DNA of 64,000 nucleotides from Meghimatium bilineatum. Lineage: Eukaryota; Mollusca; Gastropoda; Stylommatophora; Philomycidae. The stretch covers positions 21,581,478-21,645,477 of the forward strand of contig CM067298.1 in the NCBI GenBank assembly GCA_034231615.1, given 5' to 3'. Under the pieces are notes generated by a model. That model was not told the DNA's origin, made no database searches, and worked only from the letters and a program-made list of their open reading frames with translations. How positions within the stretch are numbered: the stretch's first letter is position 1; every line of letters begins with the position of its first letter. The position numbers and the translations under genes are program-made. Below are positions 1-10,469 of this stretch, one piece after another.

Positions 1-639
1 TCTCAATATTCTGTATAAATTTTAATGGCATAAAAAATTGTTTCACCTGTTCCTCTTTGCACAAAGATCAATAACAACATTGTGGACATAACAATGTATC
101 TTACTAACCAAAACATAGATCCTTGAAAAAAATTCCAATGATGAATATATATAGAACAATTTTTTAATACATGTGTAAAATACACAAATTATATACATGT
201 TATAATTCTAACAATATTATATCAATTCTTTAGCCTGAGCTGACTTGCCCATCTCTACATTATATAATGCAACCCATAAATATTAAAATTTGTGTTACTG
301 TTTGTGGTTGTTTTATAACTGCGATAATATTTTTATTGTTAGAATGCTTAGCTGACTGTTTTAGCAGCTTCTGGGGAATATTATTTATAAATTTGCCAAC
401 CTGTTGAGATAAAAATGTATTTTAAAAAACCAACAGTCAAATAAAAAAGTATTAACAAATTGGTGACAATAGCATCCTTACAAAATTAAACAGTTTTATG
501 ATTGACTGACCATTAAAAACATCCATAAGGTTATAATTATTATTGGAAAATAATGTAGAAATTGGGGTCATGAGAAAACAGACATGGAAATTATTTAACT
601 GTACACAAATAACTTATATTACTGTTTACTGTAGCACAG

Positions 640-928
640 ATAAATAGTAAGTAAAGTAAAGTAACCCATAGCATTTATTAATGCCGTAGGGGTGTGAGAT
701 GTTAGCGATCTCACACTTCAGAGGCTCTGCAAATGAGGGCAGTAGCCATCTCCTCTCCCTCACAGTCTTTACTTCCCGGATTAATCCGGTACCCATTCAA
801 GGCTGGGTCGCCCTGGGAGCCATTGTGATCCGAAAAACATTTCCACCTCAACTGGGGAATGAATGAGGACCACTCATATGCGAAGCCAGTGCGTTAACCA
901 CTGCGCTATGTGGCTCCCTATAAATAGT
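640..928 (-). mobile_element. tRNA-derived SINE with 9-bp target-site duplication
   Basis: Read on the minus strand the element starts near 919 with a tRNA-like head. An A-box-like segment (TAGCGCAGTGGTTAAC) is visible, but the expected B box is degenerate. It ends near 649 in a (TTTAC)n-type tail. The 9-bp word ATAAATAGT occurs at 640-648 and again at 920-928, directly flanking the element, which supports retroposition. The body contains a small palindrome around TTAATCCGG. It is a single copy in this window and lies in an intron of the transporter gene. Confidence 0.75.
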
Positions 929-1669
929 GCAACACATTGGAGACCATCTGTTTGAGTGTTGTTTTAGCTAATGTACGTAGTAGAGTTGTCTCCAATTGAA
1001 TCATTTAATAACCACCCATCGCACGTGATGCTGATAACAGTATGAGTCTTGTATTGTTGCATCTCTCTGGTGTGTGATATCATACAGGACAAATACAGTA
1101 CTTGTAGTGAGAGAATGAAGACATTTTTCGAAGGATCACTCTGTGTTGCAGTCAAATAGTTCCAAAATTAAGTATTTTCACCCCAAGTTCTGTTCATTTT
1201 CTAATAGGTCTCTTAGTCATACTGCAGACACCATCATCTTCATCATCATGCCATTTGAGCTGAATGGTCATCATTGACTCCAACAGATGAACAATGTAGG
1301 CTATACAGGCCTAGTACATATTTCAGTAAAGCAAATACTAAGGCAGGGCTGCAGATAAGGCATTGTTATAGGAATTACTTACTCTCTTTATTGTAAATAG
1401 ACTATAAAAAAATTTTCATTCTGCTTTCTCAAGACCCCAATTTTCAGATTTTTTCCAATAATAATTATAGCCTTGTGGAAGTTTGCAAATGCTAATCACC
1501 TTGCTTTTGTGAGAATTTTAATGATATTTTTATGTGGAGACTGAGACTGTTATAGTGGAAAATAGAAAATCACACTTCTTTTGCATGTTTCATAGTAAAA
1601 ATGGCCATGCTCTGCTTTGCTAATGGGTCAGTTGACCCCCACAAACTCTCCCTTATCTATTCACTTGAC

Positions 1670-2630
1670 TAAAGGTGGGTGGAGGGGCGATCCTTTTTTT
1701 TTAAGTGTGTTCTGACATCAAGACTTAACTACTGGACAATAAACTACCATCAGTGTATAACGTATCTATCCATCTTATATTAGTGAAGATATTGGAAAAA
1801 TAAGATTATGCATAGACAATAGAATGAGAGTTTATGAACATATGTAAAAGAGGATCTTTTCAGCATCAAATGGGGCAAAGGTCAGCAGGCAAGATGTGAT
1901 ACACACCATTATGAAATCAAGAGAGAATGGATAAGAACTGCAAAATAATTTATTCACTGCTTGTCTTTATTTAGCTACATTATGTGAACATTGTAAAACA
2001 CTAAAACTATGTAAAGGTCTAGTTATGTAAATTTAATCTGAAAAAAAAACTCATTAGTATAATATATAGCCTAGTTGCTAAGAACCATTTGAAAGCTGAT
2101 CACATCTTTGTAACATTGGATGATCATTATTATGATATATATCACTCTATCTAAGCACTGGATTGACGTCAGCGATTTCCTCATGACATCGCCTTGCTGA
2201 AGGATGATCCTCATACATTTTGAATGCAGACTTATGCCTCACTAACTGTGCAGATCTTTACCCCAAATCACAATTTTAGCAACTATCTTAAATTCTCACA
2301 GAGAAAAAAAAATAGTCTGAAATGATAATGTGTTAAGAACTTAACAACACATTATATATTTCAGGTTAAACATTTTAAAAGTCACAATATTATGATAAGA
2401 GCAGATAGAGAGTGGGAAGTTGAAAACAAATTAGATCAAATACAATGAAAAAATATTTTCCCTAATTGTTGAAAACATTCTTGTCCTTGACCTATTAAAC
2501 TTTGTTCTGTCAGAGATTAGAATATTGCATCTGATATAGTCATGTGTAGTATTGAGAACACCAATAAATAATTAGAAATATAAACCTGTTATGGATTGTT
2601 GCTTCAAGTGGATCTTTACCCCACCTACCC
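1670..2630 (+). repeat. diverged ~0.9-kb repeat, copy A
   Basis: This block aligns colinearly with 4215-5145. Shared landmarks in the same order include TATCCATCTTATATT, GATGATCATTA, CATACATTTTGAATGC, TTCAGGTTAAACATTTT, CTTGACCTATTAAACTT and GATATAGTCATGTGTAG, with small indels between them. Identity looks near 70 percent by eye. No open frame, terminal repeat or transposase motif was recognised, so it could be an old local duplication or two copies of an unknown interspersed element. Confidence 0.7.
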
Positions 2631-3120
2631 TATGGGTGTATTCAGTGAAATCTGTACAAAATACAGAAAATCTGTAAAAGTATTTTACATTGTGTCTTTA
2701 CATAAGTGTCATTGACTGATGTGAATGAGTGTGAAGTCAACACTACTGCCCTCCAATGGCTCACTGAGACTTCATTTACTATGCATATTTTTGTGTGCTT
2801 AAGTCAGAAGGTCTACTTTAAAATGTTTAAATAGTTCTGCAGCTGTACACATAGATAGCAAGTTATTTTTATGTGTGTGTCATATAGAAACTTGCATTTT
2901 TTTTAAATCAGTGAAAGTAGTGGTCATTTTTGGCAAACATCTCCATAGAATTTGACCTGTAAGGGAATTAGTGACATCTATGTCAGTTTCCACCAGGCTT
3001 TTTATCACTGCCAGAGCCTCATTAATTTTGCATATTTGTTTAGCAGATTAAGTTATGTGCAAATTATGCAATGAAATACATTTTGAATAGTAACATTAAG
3101 ATATTTATCTGTTTTTTCAG

Positions 3121-3258
3121 GTAGTAGAAAATGCAGTTTTTCCATCCAATCCGGAAGCCCCATTGTGGAGACATATCAGTGTAACTTTAGTTATTGCTGT
3201 ACTCACAGCTGCCATCTCCATGGCAACAGACTGTTTAGGGTTCGTTTTAGAGGTCAAT
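3121..3258 (+). CDS. SLC38A11: SLC38A11-like amino-acid transporter, penultimate exon
   Basis: A 138-bp exon (46 codons, phase 0 at both ends) lies between an acceptor ending TTTTTTCAG at 3120 and a donor GTAAGT at 3259. It encodes a short loop (around FPSNPEAPLWRH) and a long hydrophobic segment (ISVTLVIAVLTAAISMATDC) that ends in the DCLGFVLEVN motif. The SLC38/AAAP family has this motif (DCLG.VLE.NG) just before the penultimate membrane helix. Joined to the exon at 6619 it reads LEVN-GVMAAAPLAY, the arrangement I know from vertebrate SLC38A11. The family comprises multi-pass amino-acid transporters, several of them sodium-coupled. The substrate of SLC38A11 itself is not well established, so I give none. 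The rest of the N-terminal protein is outside the window. Confidence 0.85.
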
Positions 3259-3389
3259 GTAAGTTTGACATGGCTATTGTTCATTTATGTGGAATTATGT
3301 ATCACTCCTGTCACATTACTCCAAATCACACATTCATCATGTTTGTTAGTACTACAAGAGTCATTTTCCCTAAAGAAGAAAGTATAGAG

Positions 3390-3572
3390 CAGTGTTTCTC
3401 AAACATTTTGTTACTGGTAACTTGTTTCCCAATCTGCTAGGGATGGCGTGAAATCTGAGGGTCTAAATTCTTATATTATGTATGCAAGGACCTGCACTGA
3501 TGACCTGCAGACCAGTCACTGATGGCTTGTAGACCAGCATCAGTCCTTGGACCACCACTTTGAGAACAACTG
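3390..3572. mobile_element. hAT-like MITE
   Basis: The 183-bp segment starts CAGTGTTTCTCAAAC and ends TTTGAGAACAACTG. These ends are imperfect inverted repeats with the CAG...CTG termini and TTCTCAA core typical of hAT non-autonomous elements. The flanking octamers (GTATAGAG and TTGTAGGA) are only partly alike, so the 8-bp duplication expected of hAT elements is eroded. No coding capacity. It sits about 130 bp downstream of a transporter exon. Confidence 0.6.
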
Positions 3573-4214
3573 TTGTAGGAGATGTCTGGAAATGGATGAG
3601 AGCTGTCATCTACAATGAGTTGTGCTGGTATATGGACCTGAAGTGACTGTGGAACAAAATGTTCTTTAGATTCTTATGACTCTGCACCTGCATGATATTG
3701 ATAGCAAATCTATGTGATGTTTTTTGCATTATCAAGAAGTGTTTCATTCCATTTTAACATGTAGGCCTATGGTACTTTCCTATTTTGTGTAGCATGCTCT
3801 GGAAGTGTGACAAAAGTATTGTTGCTGTTGATGGTTGCATCATCAGACCTGTAAGAGCTGTGGTCAAAATCTCAAACTTCCTTCTAAATATTGTGAGATC
3901 AGCAGTATATCTCTCCACAACTTTCATGCCATTATTGTAGGTGACAAAACATCTGCATTTTTTGTTTCTCTTATTACTGAGTCATAGGTAAATGACTATA
4001 TCTTGTATCTTTGAATACTGCAGGATGAGTTTTCTTACATCCTTTCCTCTGTTTTTGTGGCAGCTCAATTATAACAAATTCTCCCAACTGCATCATATTT
4101 ATCAAGGACTTTAAATATTAGGTTACATCAACCCATTCACAGCATCTTTCTACTTTTTCCAGCTCGCAGACTGAATAGTTTTTTTCTGCCTCTGCCTTTC
4201 CAGATCTTCCTTAT

Positions 4215-5145
4215 GTGATCAGGTAGCTGGGGGGGGGGGGGGGGAAGTGTTACACGTTTCATATTTTAGTGTATCCTGACAACTAAATTTAACTATGAGA
4301 GACCAAACTGTCATTAGTGCATAGCTTATTTATCCATCTTATATTCATGAGGTTATTTTAAAAAATCAGCTATTTTACAGTAGAATGAGTATTTATGAAC
4401 ATTGTAAAGGAAAATTCTTTGCACCATTTTGACGGGCAAAGGACACAGACAAAAAGGTGATACAAACCATTATAAAATTGAGGGAGATCGACAATGTGAC
4501 AAGTTAAAGCACACCAGCAGCGTGTAAATGTACGTTAAGAATAGATAGAATAAATAGATAGACCTAGTTTCATAATTTTAATTTGAAAAAACAAAAGTTC
4601 TGATAAAAATAGTTTGTAATTTCCATTTTAAAGCTAATAATGTCTTTGTAAATGTGGATGATCATTAGACTCATATGTGTTGGTCTCTCCCAGCTTTATA
4701 TTAGCAACTTCCTCAGAACATCAACATTTTTTCATACATTTTGAATGCGGCACTTTGCCCCAATAAGCGTGCAACACTTTACCTCAAATCATATTGTTTT
4801 CAATGAAAAACTAAAGTAGCCTGACAAGATAATATGCTTAAATACTTAACAACAAAACATATATTTCAGTTCAAACATTTAAAAAATACAATATTAATTA
4901 GGGGGGCCTATAACAAAGCAGGCATGTGTGAGAGTTGCATAAAAATAGATTGAACATAGTGAAATAATATAATTTTGCATTGTTGAAAATTGACCTATCC
5001 TTGACCTATCAAACTTCGTTGTGTGACAGATTGGAATGTTATCATCTGACATAGTCATGTGTGGTATCGGTAAAACCCATACATCCAGGAAAAAACCTGT
5101 TGCAATGTTTTACCCTGTGCAACACTTTGCGCAAGGCTACCCTAC
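4215..5145 (+). repeat. diverged ~0.9-kb repeat, copy B
   Basis: Direct-orientation partner of 1670-2630, sharing the same landmarks in the same order. Examples are TATCCATCTTATATT near 4332, GATGATCATTA near 4660, CATACATTTTGAATGC near 4734 and GACATAGTCATGTGTGG near 5048. A 16-base poly(G) tract (4229-4244) lies at its left edge. The two copies flank the transporter exon at 3121. Confidence 0.7.
4229..4244 (+). repeat. poly(G) homopolymer, 16 bases
   Basis: Uninterrupted run of about 16 G on the plus strand, the first of a set of unusually long G/C homopolymers in this AT-rich window. See also 13442, 24906, 26422, 27706, 28952, 29089, 60374 and 63048, with C runs at 9375 and about 13970. 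Confidence 0.9.
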
Positions 5146-5172
5146 ACGTGTTTTGTGTTGTCTCTCTAAAGG

Positions 5173-5476
5173 TAAGGGTAGGTCCCATGACAACAACCTG
5201 CCATCGGGGATGAAGATAACTCTTCATGTACTAAGCCGCAGCAACTATTAGGTGGGCTGGCCGGTTCCCTTCCTTGCTGATTTTACCATTCCTAACTCAT
5301 GCATCAGATACTCATTTACAGCTGAGTCAACTGGAGGAGTGGTCATGTCAAGTGAGAAATCACAACTCAGACTTTCATTTTGTCCAGACGTGGTTTCAAA
5401 CCTGGCACACTGTAACCCAGTGATAGCAAGTAAGCTCACTATCAACTAGGCTACTGCAATTGTACCGTTAAGATTA
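5173..5476 (-). mobile_element. tRNA-derived SINE (family 2, copy 1) with 12-bp TSD
   Basis: On the minus strand the head contains an A-box-like TAGCCTAGTTGATAG and a B-box-like GGTTTGAAACC about 40 bp apart, the layout of a tRNA-derived pol III promoter. The other end is a CCTTAC-type tail. TCTCTCTAAAGG (5161-5172) and TCTCTCTAGAGG (5477-5488) flank it as a target-site duplication with one mismatch. A second copy is at 14601-14850 in the same orientation. It lies within the transporter intron. Confidence 0.75.
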
Positions 5477-5503
5477 TCTCTCTAGAGGCTTATTTCAAAG
5501 CTG

Positions 5504-6320
5504 ATGGTCATTGTTGGTAACTTTAAAGTATTGTTTACATCTCTACTGTGTACTATTAGAAGGCTACTGAACATACATTGGTCAGACTTCAAATCAAACA
5601 CAGTTGTCAGACAAGAATTGAAACAAGAATATGTATCCACCTATATTAGAAAGCGTCGCTGGAATTACATTGGACACACGCTATGAATAGATACTGAAAG
5701 ACTTCCCTGTCAAGCTTCTTGATTAGAAACTGGCCTCATAGCACGTGGGGCATTCCCATAAGTGCTCCGCCCTCTGTTCCAGCAGCCATCCAACTTGATG
5801 GTATTTTGAGTCAAATGCCGCTGAAACAGACGTCAACATCAGGGCACAACTCTGGTCCTTGCAACAGGTTTCTTTGTTGTTCCGTCCACCCACATCGTGC
5901 CCGTAACTAGTTCATGCACAACGTCAGCCTGCCGGAACAACATGGTAACTGTTATTGAAGGTTGCGACTACGGGATTGTATAGATGACGTGCCATGAAGC
6001 TTCTATAAGAAGATAACCTCAATATAAAGGCATGTCATCTACTAAGGTTTTCTGTTGCATGGGTGGTTTATCTAGTGAGCCATTTGTGAGACCCACAGAC
6101 GCAACCGCATGCACAAGCTTTAATGTGGTCACCAAAGGGCAAGAGGAAACGAGGAAGAACAAAAGAAACTTTACGTAGAACTATTACAAGAGAACGTTTC
6201 ACCATTGTTATCACAAACAATGAAGATCTAAAGCAAATTGCAATGAACCGAGAGACATGGAAATCTATGACATCCACCCTATGTGCCATCTTTGGCCCAA
6301 GGGGAATAACTAACTAACTG
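5504..6320 (+). mobile_element. RTE-type LINE 3' fragment interrupted by a 396-bp insert
   Basis: Two colinear pieces of a LINE C terminus are present. The piece at 5545-5717 encodes LLNIHWSDFKSN and KRRWNYIGHTL, matching the post-RT IHWSEFKSND segment seen at 57580-58022. The piece at 6114-6310 encodes WSPKGKRKRGRTKETLRRTI and ends near 6316 in an (AACT)n tail. The material between them (5718-6113) is unrelated, lacks recognisable coding and is flanked by CAAGCTT at 5711-5717 and 6114-6120. The element is 5'-truncated and dead. Confidence 0.7.
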
Positions 6321-6618
6321 CTTACTGTTTTACTTTTATGCTTGGTAGATCTAGAAGAAGCAACATGGAGGAGATGGGTGTATCTCTGGTGCATCCAATA
6401 ACTGCATTCATAAGCTCATTTTGGATTTCATAACTGCTTATTATTATGGTTATATAATTGTTAAATATTTATCAATTACATTGACCTTTGTTTGTTATTG
6501 TGATGTTATTCTGAAAATGGTAATGTGATAGAACAAACATTTGCTCGCTGTAACTATTTCTTTCCTATCATAAAGTTTTGTAAATCTGAAAGTGACACCT
6601 ACATTTGTTATCCTACAG

Positions 6619-6906
6619 GGTGTCATGGCTGCTGCTCCACTAGCTTACATATTTCCTGCTGCATGTGTTATGAGACTGAGGCAAGAGCCAGTTTTTTCTC
6701 GGCGGAATATTGCAGCCATCTTACTCATGGGTTTCGGCATTATTGTGTCTGTTGTTGGTTTCATAATGGCAATCATAAACATGACTGAGGGTCCTACCTG
6801 CAGTCATGGCAAGGAGCCTGTATACTGTCTAGCAACTGGCAACATAACAGATCACACAACTACTATCTCAGTCACAACAGGGTTCACCATTCAAGATGGA
6901 CTGTGA
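6619..6906 (+). CDS. SLC38A11: SLC38A11-like amino-acid transporter, terminal coding exon
   Basis: The exon starts after TCCTACAG at 6618 in phase 0 and runs 95 codons to TGA at 6904-6906. It encodes two hydrophobic segments: about residues 1-19 (GVMAAAPLAYIFPAACVMRL) and about 30-56 (IAAILLMGFGIIVSVVGFIM). These are the last two membrane helices, separated by a short basic loop. The tail carries the sequons NMT and NIT and a Cys pair in TCSHGKEPVYC, which resembles the C(T/S)HG..M/V.YC block of vertebrate SLC38A11. The tail is threonine-rich and ends IQDGL. Reading-frame integrity and splice sites suggest a functional host gene. A different SLC38/SLC36 paralogue cannot be excluded without the upstream exons. 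Confidence 0.85.
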   Translation, partial: GVMAAAPLAYIFPAACVMRLRQEPVFSRRNIAAILLMGFGIIVSVVGFIMAIINMTEGPTCSHGKEPVYCLATGNITDHTTTISVTTGFTIQDGL

Positions 6907-6985
6907 TTGTCTATTGGCATACAAACTTGACTACATAATTTCCTGAGTTTGCTAGTTCCCCAGGTATCAATAACTGAGAAAAATT

Positions 6986-6991
6986 ATTAAA
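6986..6991 (+). terminator. candidate proximal poly(A) signal ATTAAA
   Basis: ATTAAA lies 80 bases downstream of the transporter stop codon, within AT-rich 3' UTR-like sequence. This common hexamer variant is weak evidence by itself. Confidence 0.3.
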
Positions 6992-7889
6992 AATATGTCC
7001 GTGAACAGTGTTGAAATTAGTCAGGATTATCTGGGGTGGCTACAAATGTCAATAGCAATCTCCATGGGTGTCAAATTCAAAATTAACTTAGTTTATGTAA
7101 AGGGTGGAGGCAGAAGATCCAGAATTAGCTCAGAATGCTAAAACTCATGGTATTGATGCTTTCTGTGAAGCATGAATGTAAATTTCATTTGCAGATCCCA
7201 TTTGATCGAACTAATCATGTTAAAAAACAAATGTTAGTGAAAAATTCTTCTCATGATGTGCTATTTTTGCTGGAGAAGATGAATCTCCACATCATTTTGT
7301 TCTGATGTTGATTGCAACAAATATGTTGCTAAATCCTTACCATAGATAGATTCCAAGCTGTCTATCATATTCTTCCTTTGTTGTCTTATATCTCTCATTC
7401 CATAATTTTTTTCTCCATTTTTACAATGTATTCCACTCTTGTCTTCACAATGTCCAAAACATCACCATCACTTTCATCATTAACATTGTGGTTATTATCA
7501 CCATCATCATCATCATTGTAATAATAATTCCTGTACAGTGATTAGAAGTCATACTGGGTTCTTGGTTTGTTTCACCATGTATCTCTTCCTTTAGAAATTT
7601 TCCCAATCTGTCAAGGAAATCAAAGACTGTCATCTTAGCTTCCATTGTCAGTTCTCATTTCAGTGTCACCTTTGTCATCTTGTTTTCTCTTCCTAGTTGC
7701 TCCCCATCTAAGCAATTGCCTTGTTATTCTTTGGTTCTTTCTTCTCATGATGTATCCAACAAGTGTCAATTAATAAAAAATTATGAATGAAACTGTTGGT
7801 TGCATAATGTTTCTCTTATTTCAATATTATTCTTGTATTCATTCCATTTTATTCCCAATAAACACATCCTTAAACATTGCACAACTATC

Positions 7890-8125
7890 ACTGTTCATCC
7901 TATTTGGTGTGTACCATGTGGTGTATTCTCCCCATATTGTTGTCTTTTCAATGAACTCTCTGAAACCTTCTCTGTCTTGGGCCATGCGGCTAGCATTTTC
8001 CAATGATGTATTCTTGTTATCTTTACTGTTGTCAGTCCATCATTTTCTTGGTCTGCCCTTTCTCTGTTACCCAGGTTCTCTGCTCTCCATTATTTGTCTT
8101 TCTAAACAGATGTATCTCTTTATAT
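7890..8125 (-). mobile_element. LINE C-terminal fragment (decayed)
   Basis: Minus-strand translation gives pieces such as GRPRK/W followed by NTSLENASRMAQDREGFREF, the basic GRPR..W..D and DRE.(W/F)R tail of RTE-type LINE proteins. Related fragments occur at 35630-35850 and 51970-52530. It lies in what would be the 3' UTR or downstream flank of the transporter. An (ATC)n stretch occurs near 7500. Confidence 0.5.
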
Positions 8126-8980
8126 GATCAAACAGATTTAATTTAATTTTTACTATTGTTGATATTCATGCTGTTGAATGAATTACCTACTTAGTACTCA
8201 CTGAAAATTTTTCTATGTATATTAAACTAATACTAAACCACAAGACCACAATCCTAGAGAAAAGTTTGATTAATCCATTGGAAATTTCTAGGCACAATAT
8301 TCCCGTAGATTGCCATTACTTTCAGGAAAGAACAGCCGCTAATCAGACATTGTAGAGTAAACATATCCATTCTCGTCTGAATTTTAGCCATTATGTATTG
8401 ACACTTATTTAGTGTGATTGTCAAAAACTTCATATTTTCGTTGTAATACCTCAGAATAACTGAGTTATTCTGTTAAAATGTCTGCCAGGATAAAATTCTT
8501 CTGACATTTCTCTGGTCTCTTTTTTTTCGTATTTTTTTCTATATCTCTACAATGGTATACATGTCCTGCTATAATATAAGCCCTATTAATAAATATATTA
8601 TCTATAAATATGGGGGTTTTATCAGCTTATCTGCATGGCAGTGTGGTATAAACAGTCATTTTAGGGCTTACCATAGATGAAGAGTTATTGTCCAAGATTG
8701 ACTTTTATATACTTTATTCAGTTAGAATATAAATGACACTCTAAATCTTTCTTCATGTTTATCAATGATTAGTGCAAAGAAATCCTCTCATTGAAATATT
8801 GTCTTTGTTTGGTTGACTATATACTTATCTCTAAGTTACATTTCTTATTTATTTTTATGATGGCAACTAGTTATTAAATTGATTTACGTTTTTAATAGTG
8901 TTTCATTTACTGTGATTTTGCTTTTAGGATTATGTTATTTAGATTTAATCTGTAGCTTACGTAAATATTTTTGTTTTTCA

Positions 8981-8986
8981 AATAAA
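8981..8986 (+). terminator. candidate distal poly(A) signal AATAAA
   Basis: AATAAA is followed within 10-30 bases by a T/GT-rich stretch (CATTGTTTGC...TTTGGTTT), the usual context of a cleavage/polyadenylation site. If used by the transporter it would give a ~2.1-kb 3' UTR containing LINE debris. Unproven. Confidence 0.35.
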
Positions 8987-9344
8987 GACCATTGTTTGCA
9001 CTATTTGGTTTATTAAAGTTACAACACCGCAACTTTAGCTGTTACTCCTGGCTATGGATCACAAAATATTGTTGTTGGACTACATTATCCACAAACAAAA
9101 CTTTATCAAATATAAAAATGAAAAAAAAAATAATTTAATAGGGAAAATGAAAGAATCTGATTTTCACTTTCAAAAATTCTGGATATTTTTATAGTATGTG
9201 AGAAGTCATCATGTTTATTGAAATCTGAGCAGTTTTGCAAAACAATTGTACAGATCATGATAGGAAAATATTTGTTAATAGCATGTATTAAATTACTTAA
9301 ACCTGAACTCAAGCATTCAGAGCAAACCAATCAAAGGACTATAT

Positions 9345-9720
9345 GAGTGCTGTTCAACAAGTTCCCAGACTGATCCCCCCCCCACCAGAAAACCTTTATA
9401 CTTGCAGACTAGTTATCTCCTTCAATATAATCCCCTTATAATTGTATACACTTACTGCCAAAGATGAATGTGTTTGGCCACTGACGAAAATAAAACGGTA
9501 ACACAACGCATTTCCATTCTCTGAATTACCGGGTATATCCAGTTGAAAATCTAACAGGAACATTGTCTTGCTACAAGAGAGATCCAGTGGGAGTTTGAGA
9601 GAATGAATGCTGAAGAAGAAGTATACACTTATTCCAGCACTCTTGTCACTGAAGAAAGCTCTCTAAGTAGACACATAACAAGATTATGTATGTATAGAGG
9701 ATGTGGGAACAATGGATATT
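9345..9720. mobile_element. mariner-like remnant carrying a SINE insertion (tentative)
   Basis: The flanks of the SINE at 9455-9620 rejoin into sequence resembling a mariner end region, with segments like TTCAACAAGTTCCCAGACTG near 9347 and CTCCTTCAATATAATCCCC near 9417, then CACTTATTCCAGCACTCTTG once the SINE is removed. This rests on remembered similarity, and no transposase frame survives. Confidence 0.35.
9455..9620 (+). mobile_element. (GAA)n-tailed SINE-like element, copy 1, perfect 11-bp TSD
   Basis: A 166-bp copy beginning CTGCCAAAGATGAATGTG, with the family core (AAATAAAACGG, ACACAACGCATTTCCATTCT) and ending TGAGAGAATGAATGC plus GAAGAAGAA. The word GTATACACTTA occurs at 9444-9454 and 9621-9631, exactly abutting both ends. 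I see no convincing tRNA A or B box. Five further copies are at 11638, 15434, 23781, 30896 and 57198. Confidence 0.8.
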
Positions 9721-10295
9721 GTTTTTCATCAAAGATTCATTAGTCTTGTGAAACCTGTGTGACCGGCATTGCCATGATGAACAATTCACTTGTTTCCATT
9801 TCCCTTCTCAGGGCGATATCTGCACATAATGTTGTGAACAATTTGCAGGGCCATTCTGTAGAATTATATATTGACAGTGTATTTTAGGAATATATTTATG
9901 ATGAACCATTGATGTTAAATAACACAGACAACATAGTCTTGACATTGAACTTAACTTGTCATACCTAGACTGAAGGAGTCATCTTTAAATAATCTGCATT
10001 TACATTTGAAACGAGAATACCACTCAAATGTTGTAGGTCTACCTAGTCATGAAGCTGATTGCAACATTCTGAAAGTTTCCAAACCAGGTTTTCTTAGCCA
10101 AATGAATAAATCAACACACACATGTTGTTTAAGATATAAAGTCTATTTTTAAAATGCAAAGATACAAGCTAGGTCATTTTCACTTATAGGATCCCATACA
10201 GTATAGAGATTTATGCACAAAGTTATATACTTCTGCTTTCATACATACATTGGCACAAAGTCATCATGTGCCTACTAAATAACATGCTCTATGTA
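9632..10295. other. no recognisable gene
   Basis: AT-rich sequence with only short random open frames. Part of the left end may belong to the mariner-like remnant ending near 9720. Nothing else recognised. Confidence 0.6.
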
Positions 10296-10469
10296 TAGTG
10301 GAATCCCATTATAAAACTTGGTCTGGACAAACAAAATATGTATGTAATAATAGAATATTTGCTGTTTACAGTACAAACAATGTAGAATAAATATAATTGG
10401 GGATTTTGAAAATTGCTGTTTTATAGGAAAATGTGTTATAAAAGGATGTGTTATAGAGAGATTCCACGA
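10296..10469 (+). mobile_element. pogo-like MITE, copy 1
   Basis: A ~170-bp segment bounded by GTGGAATC (10298-10305) and its inverse GATTCCAC (10460-10467). Beyond the left end lies TATA, and the inner ends are rich in TTATAA. This is the end pattern of pogo/Tigger-type elements. A second copy in the opposite orientation is at 21283-21464, sharing the GGGGATTTT centre and the GGACAnACAAAATAT...GTAATAA segment. Confidence 0.55.

Larger units (their letters stand above)
1..3120 (+). other. intronic sequence upstream of the first SLC38A11-like exon
   Basis: No coding exon of the transporter is visible here. The stretch ends with a pyrimidine-rich acceptor (TTTTTTCAG at 3112-3120), so it is most simply intron. 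It holds a SINE (649-919), one copy of an unidentified diverged repeat (about 1670-2630) and otherwise AT-rich sequence with short open frames that look random. The preceding transporter exon must lie left of the window, or is too short or diverged for me to see. Confidence 0.55.
3259..6618 (+). other. SLC38A11-like intron (GT-AG), repeat-rich
   Basis: The intron begins GTAAGT and ends TCCTACAG at 6618, about 3.36 kb in all. It contains a hAT-like MITE (3390-3572), a poly(G) run (4229-4244), the second copy of an unidentified repeat (about 4215-5145), a tRNA-derived SINE (5173-5476) and an RTE-type LINE 3' end (5504-6320) split by a 396-bp insert. No extra coding exon was seen. Confidence 0.75.

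Noticed and set aside
3165-3440. Alternative-frame 91-codon open frame over the first transporter exon
   Set aside because: Shadow of the SLC38A11-like exon; the frame with the DCLG.VLE.N motif and matching splice phases is the real one.
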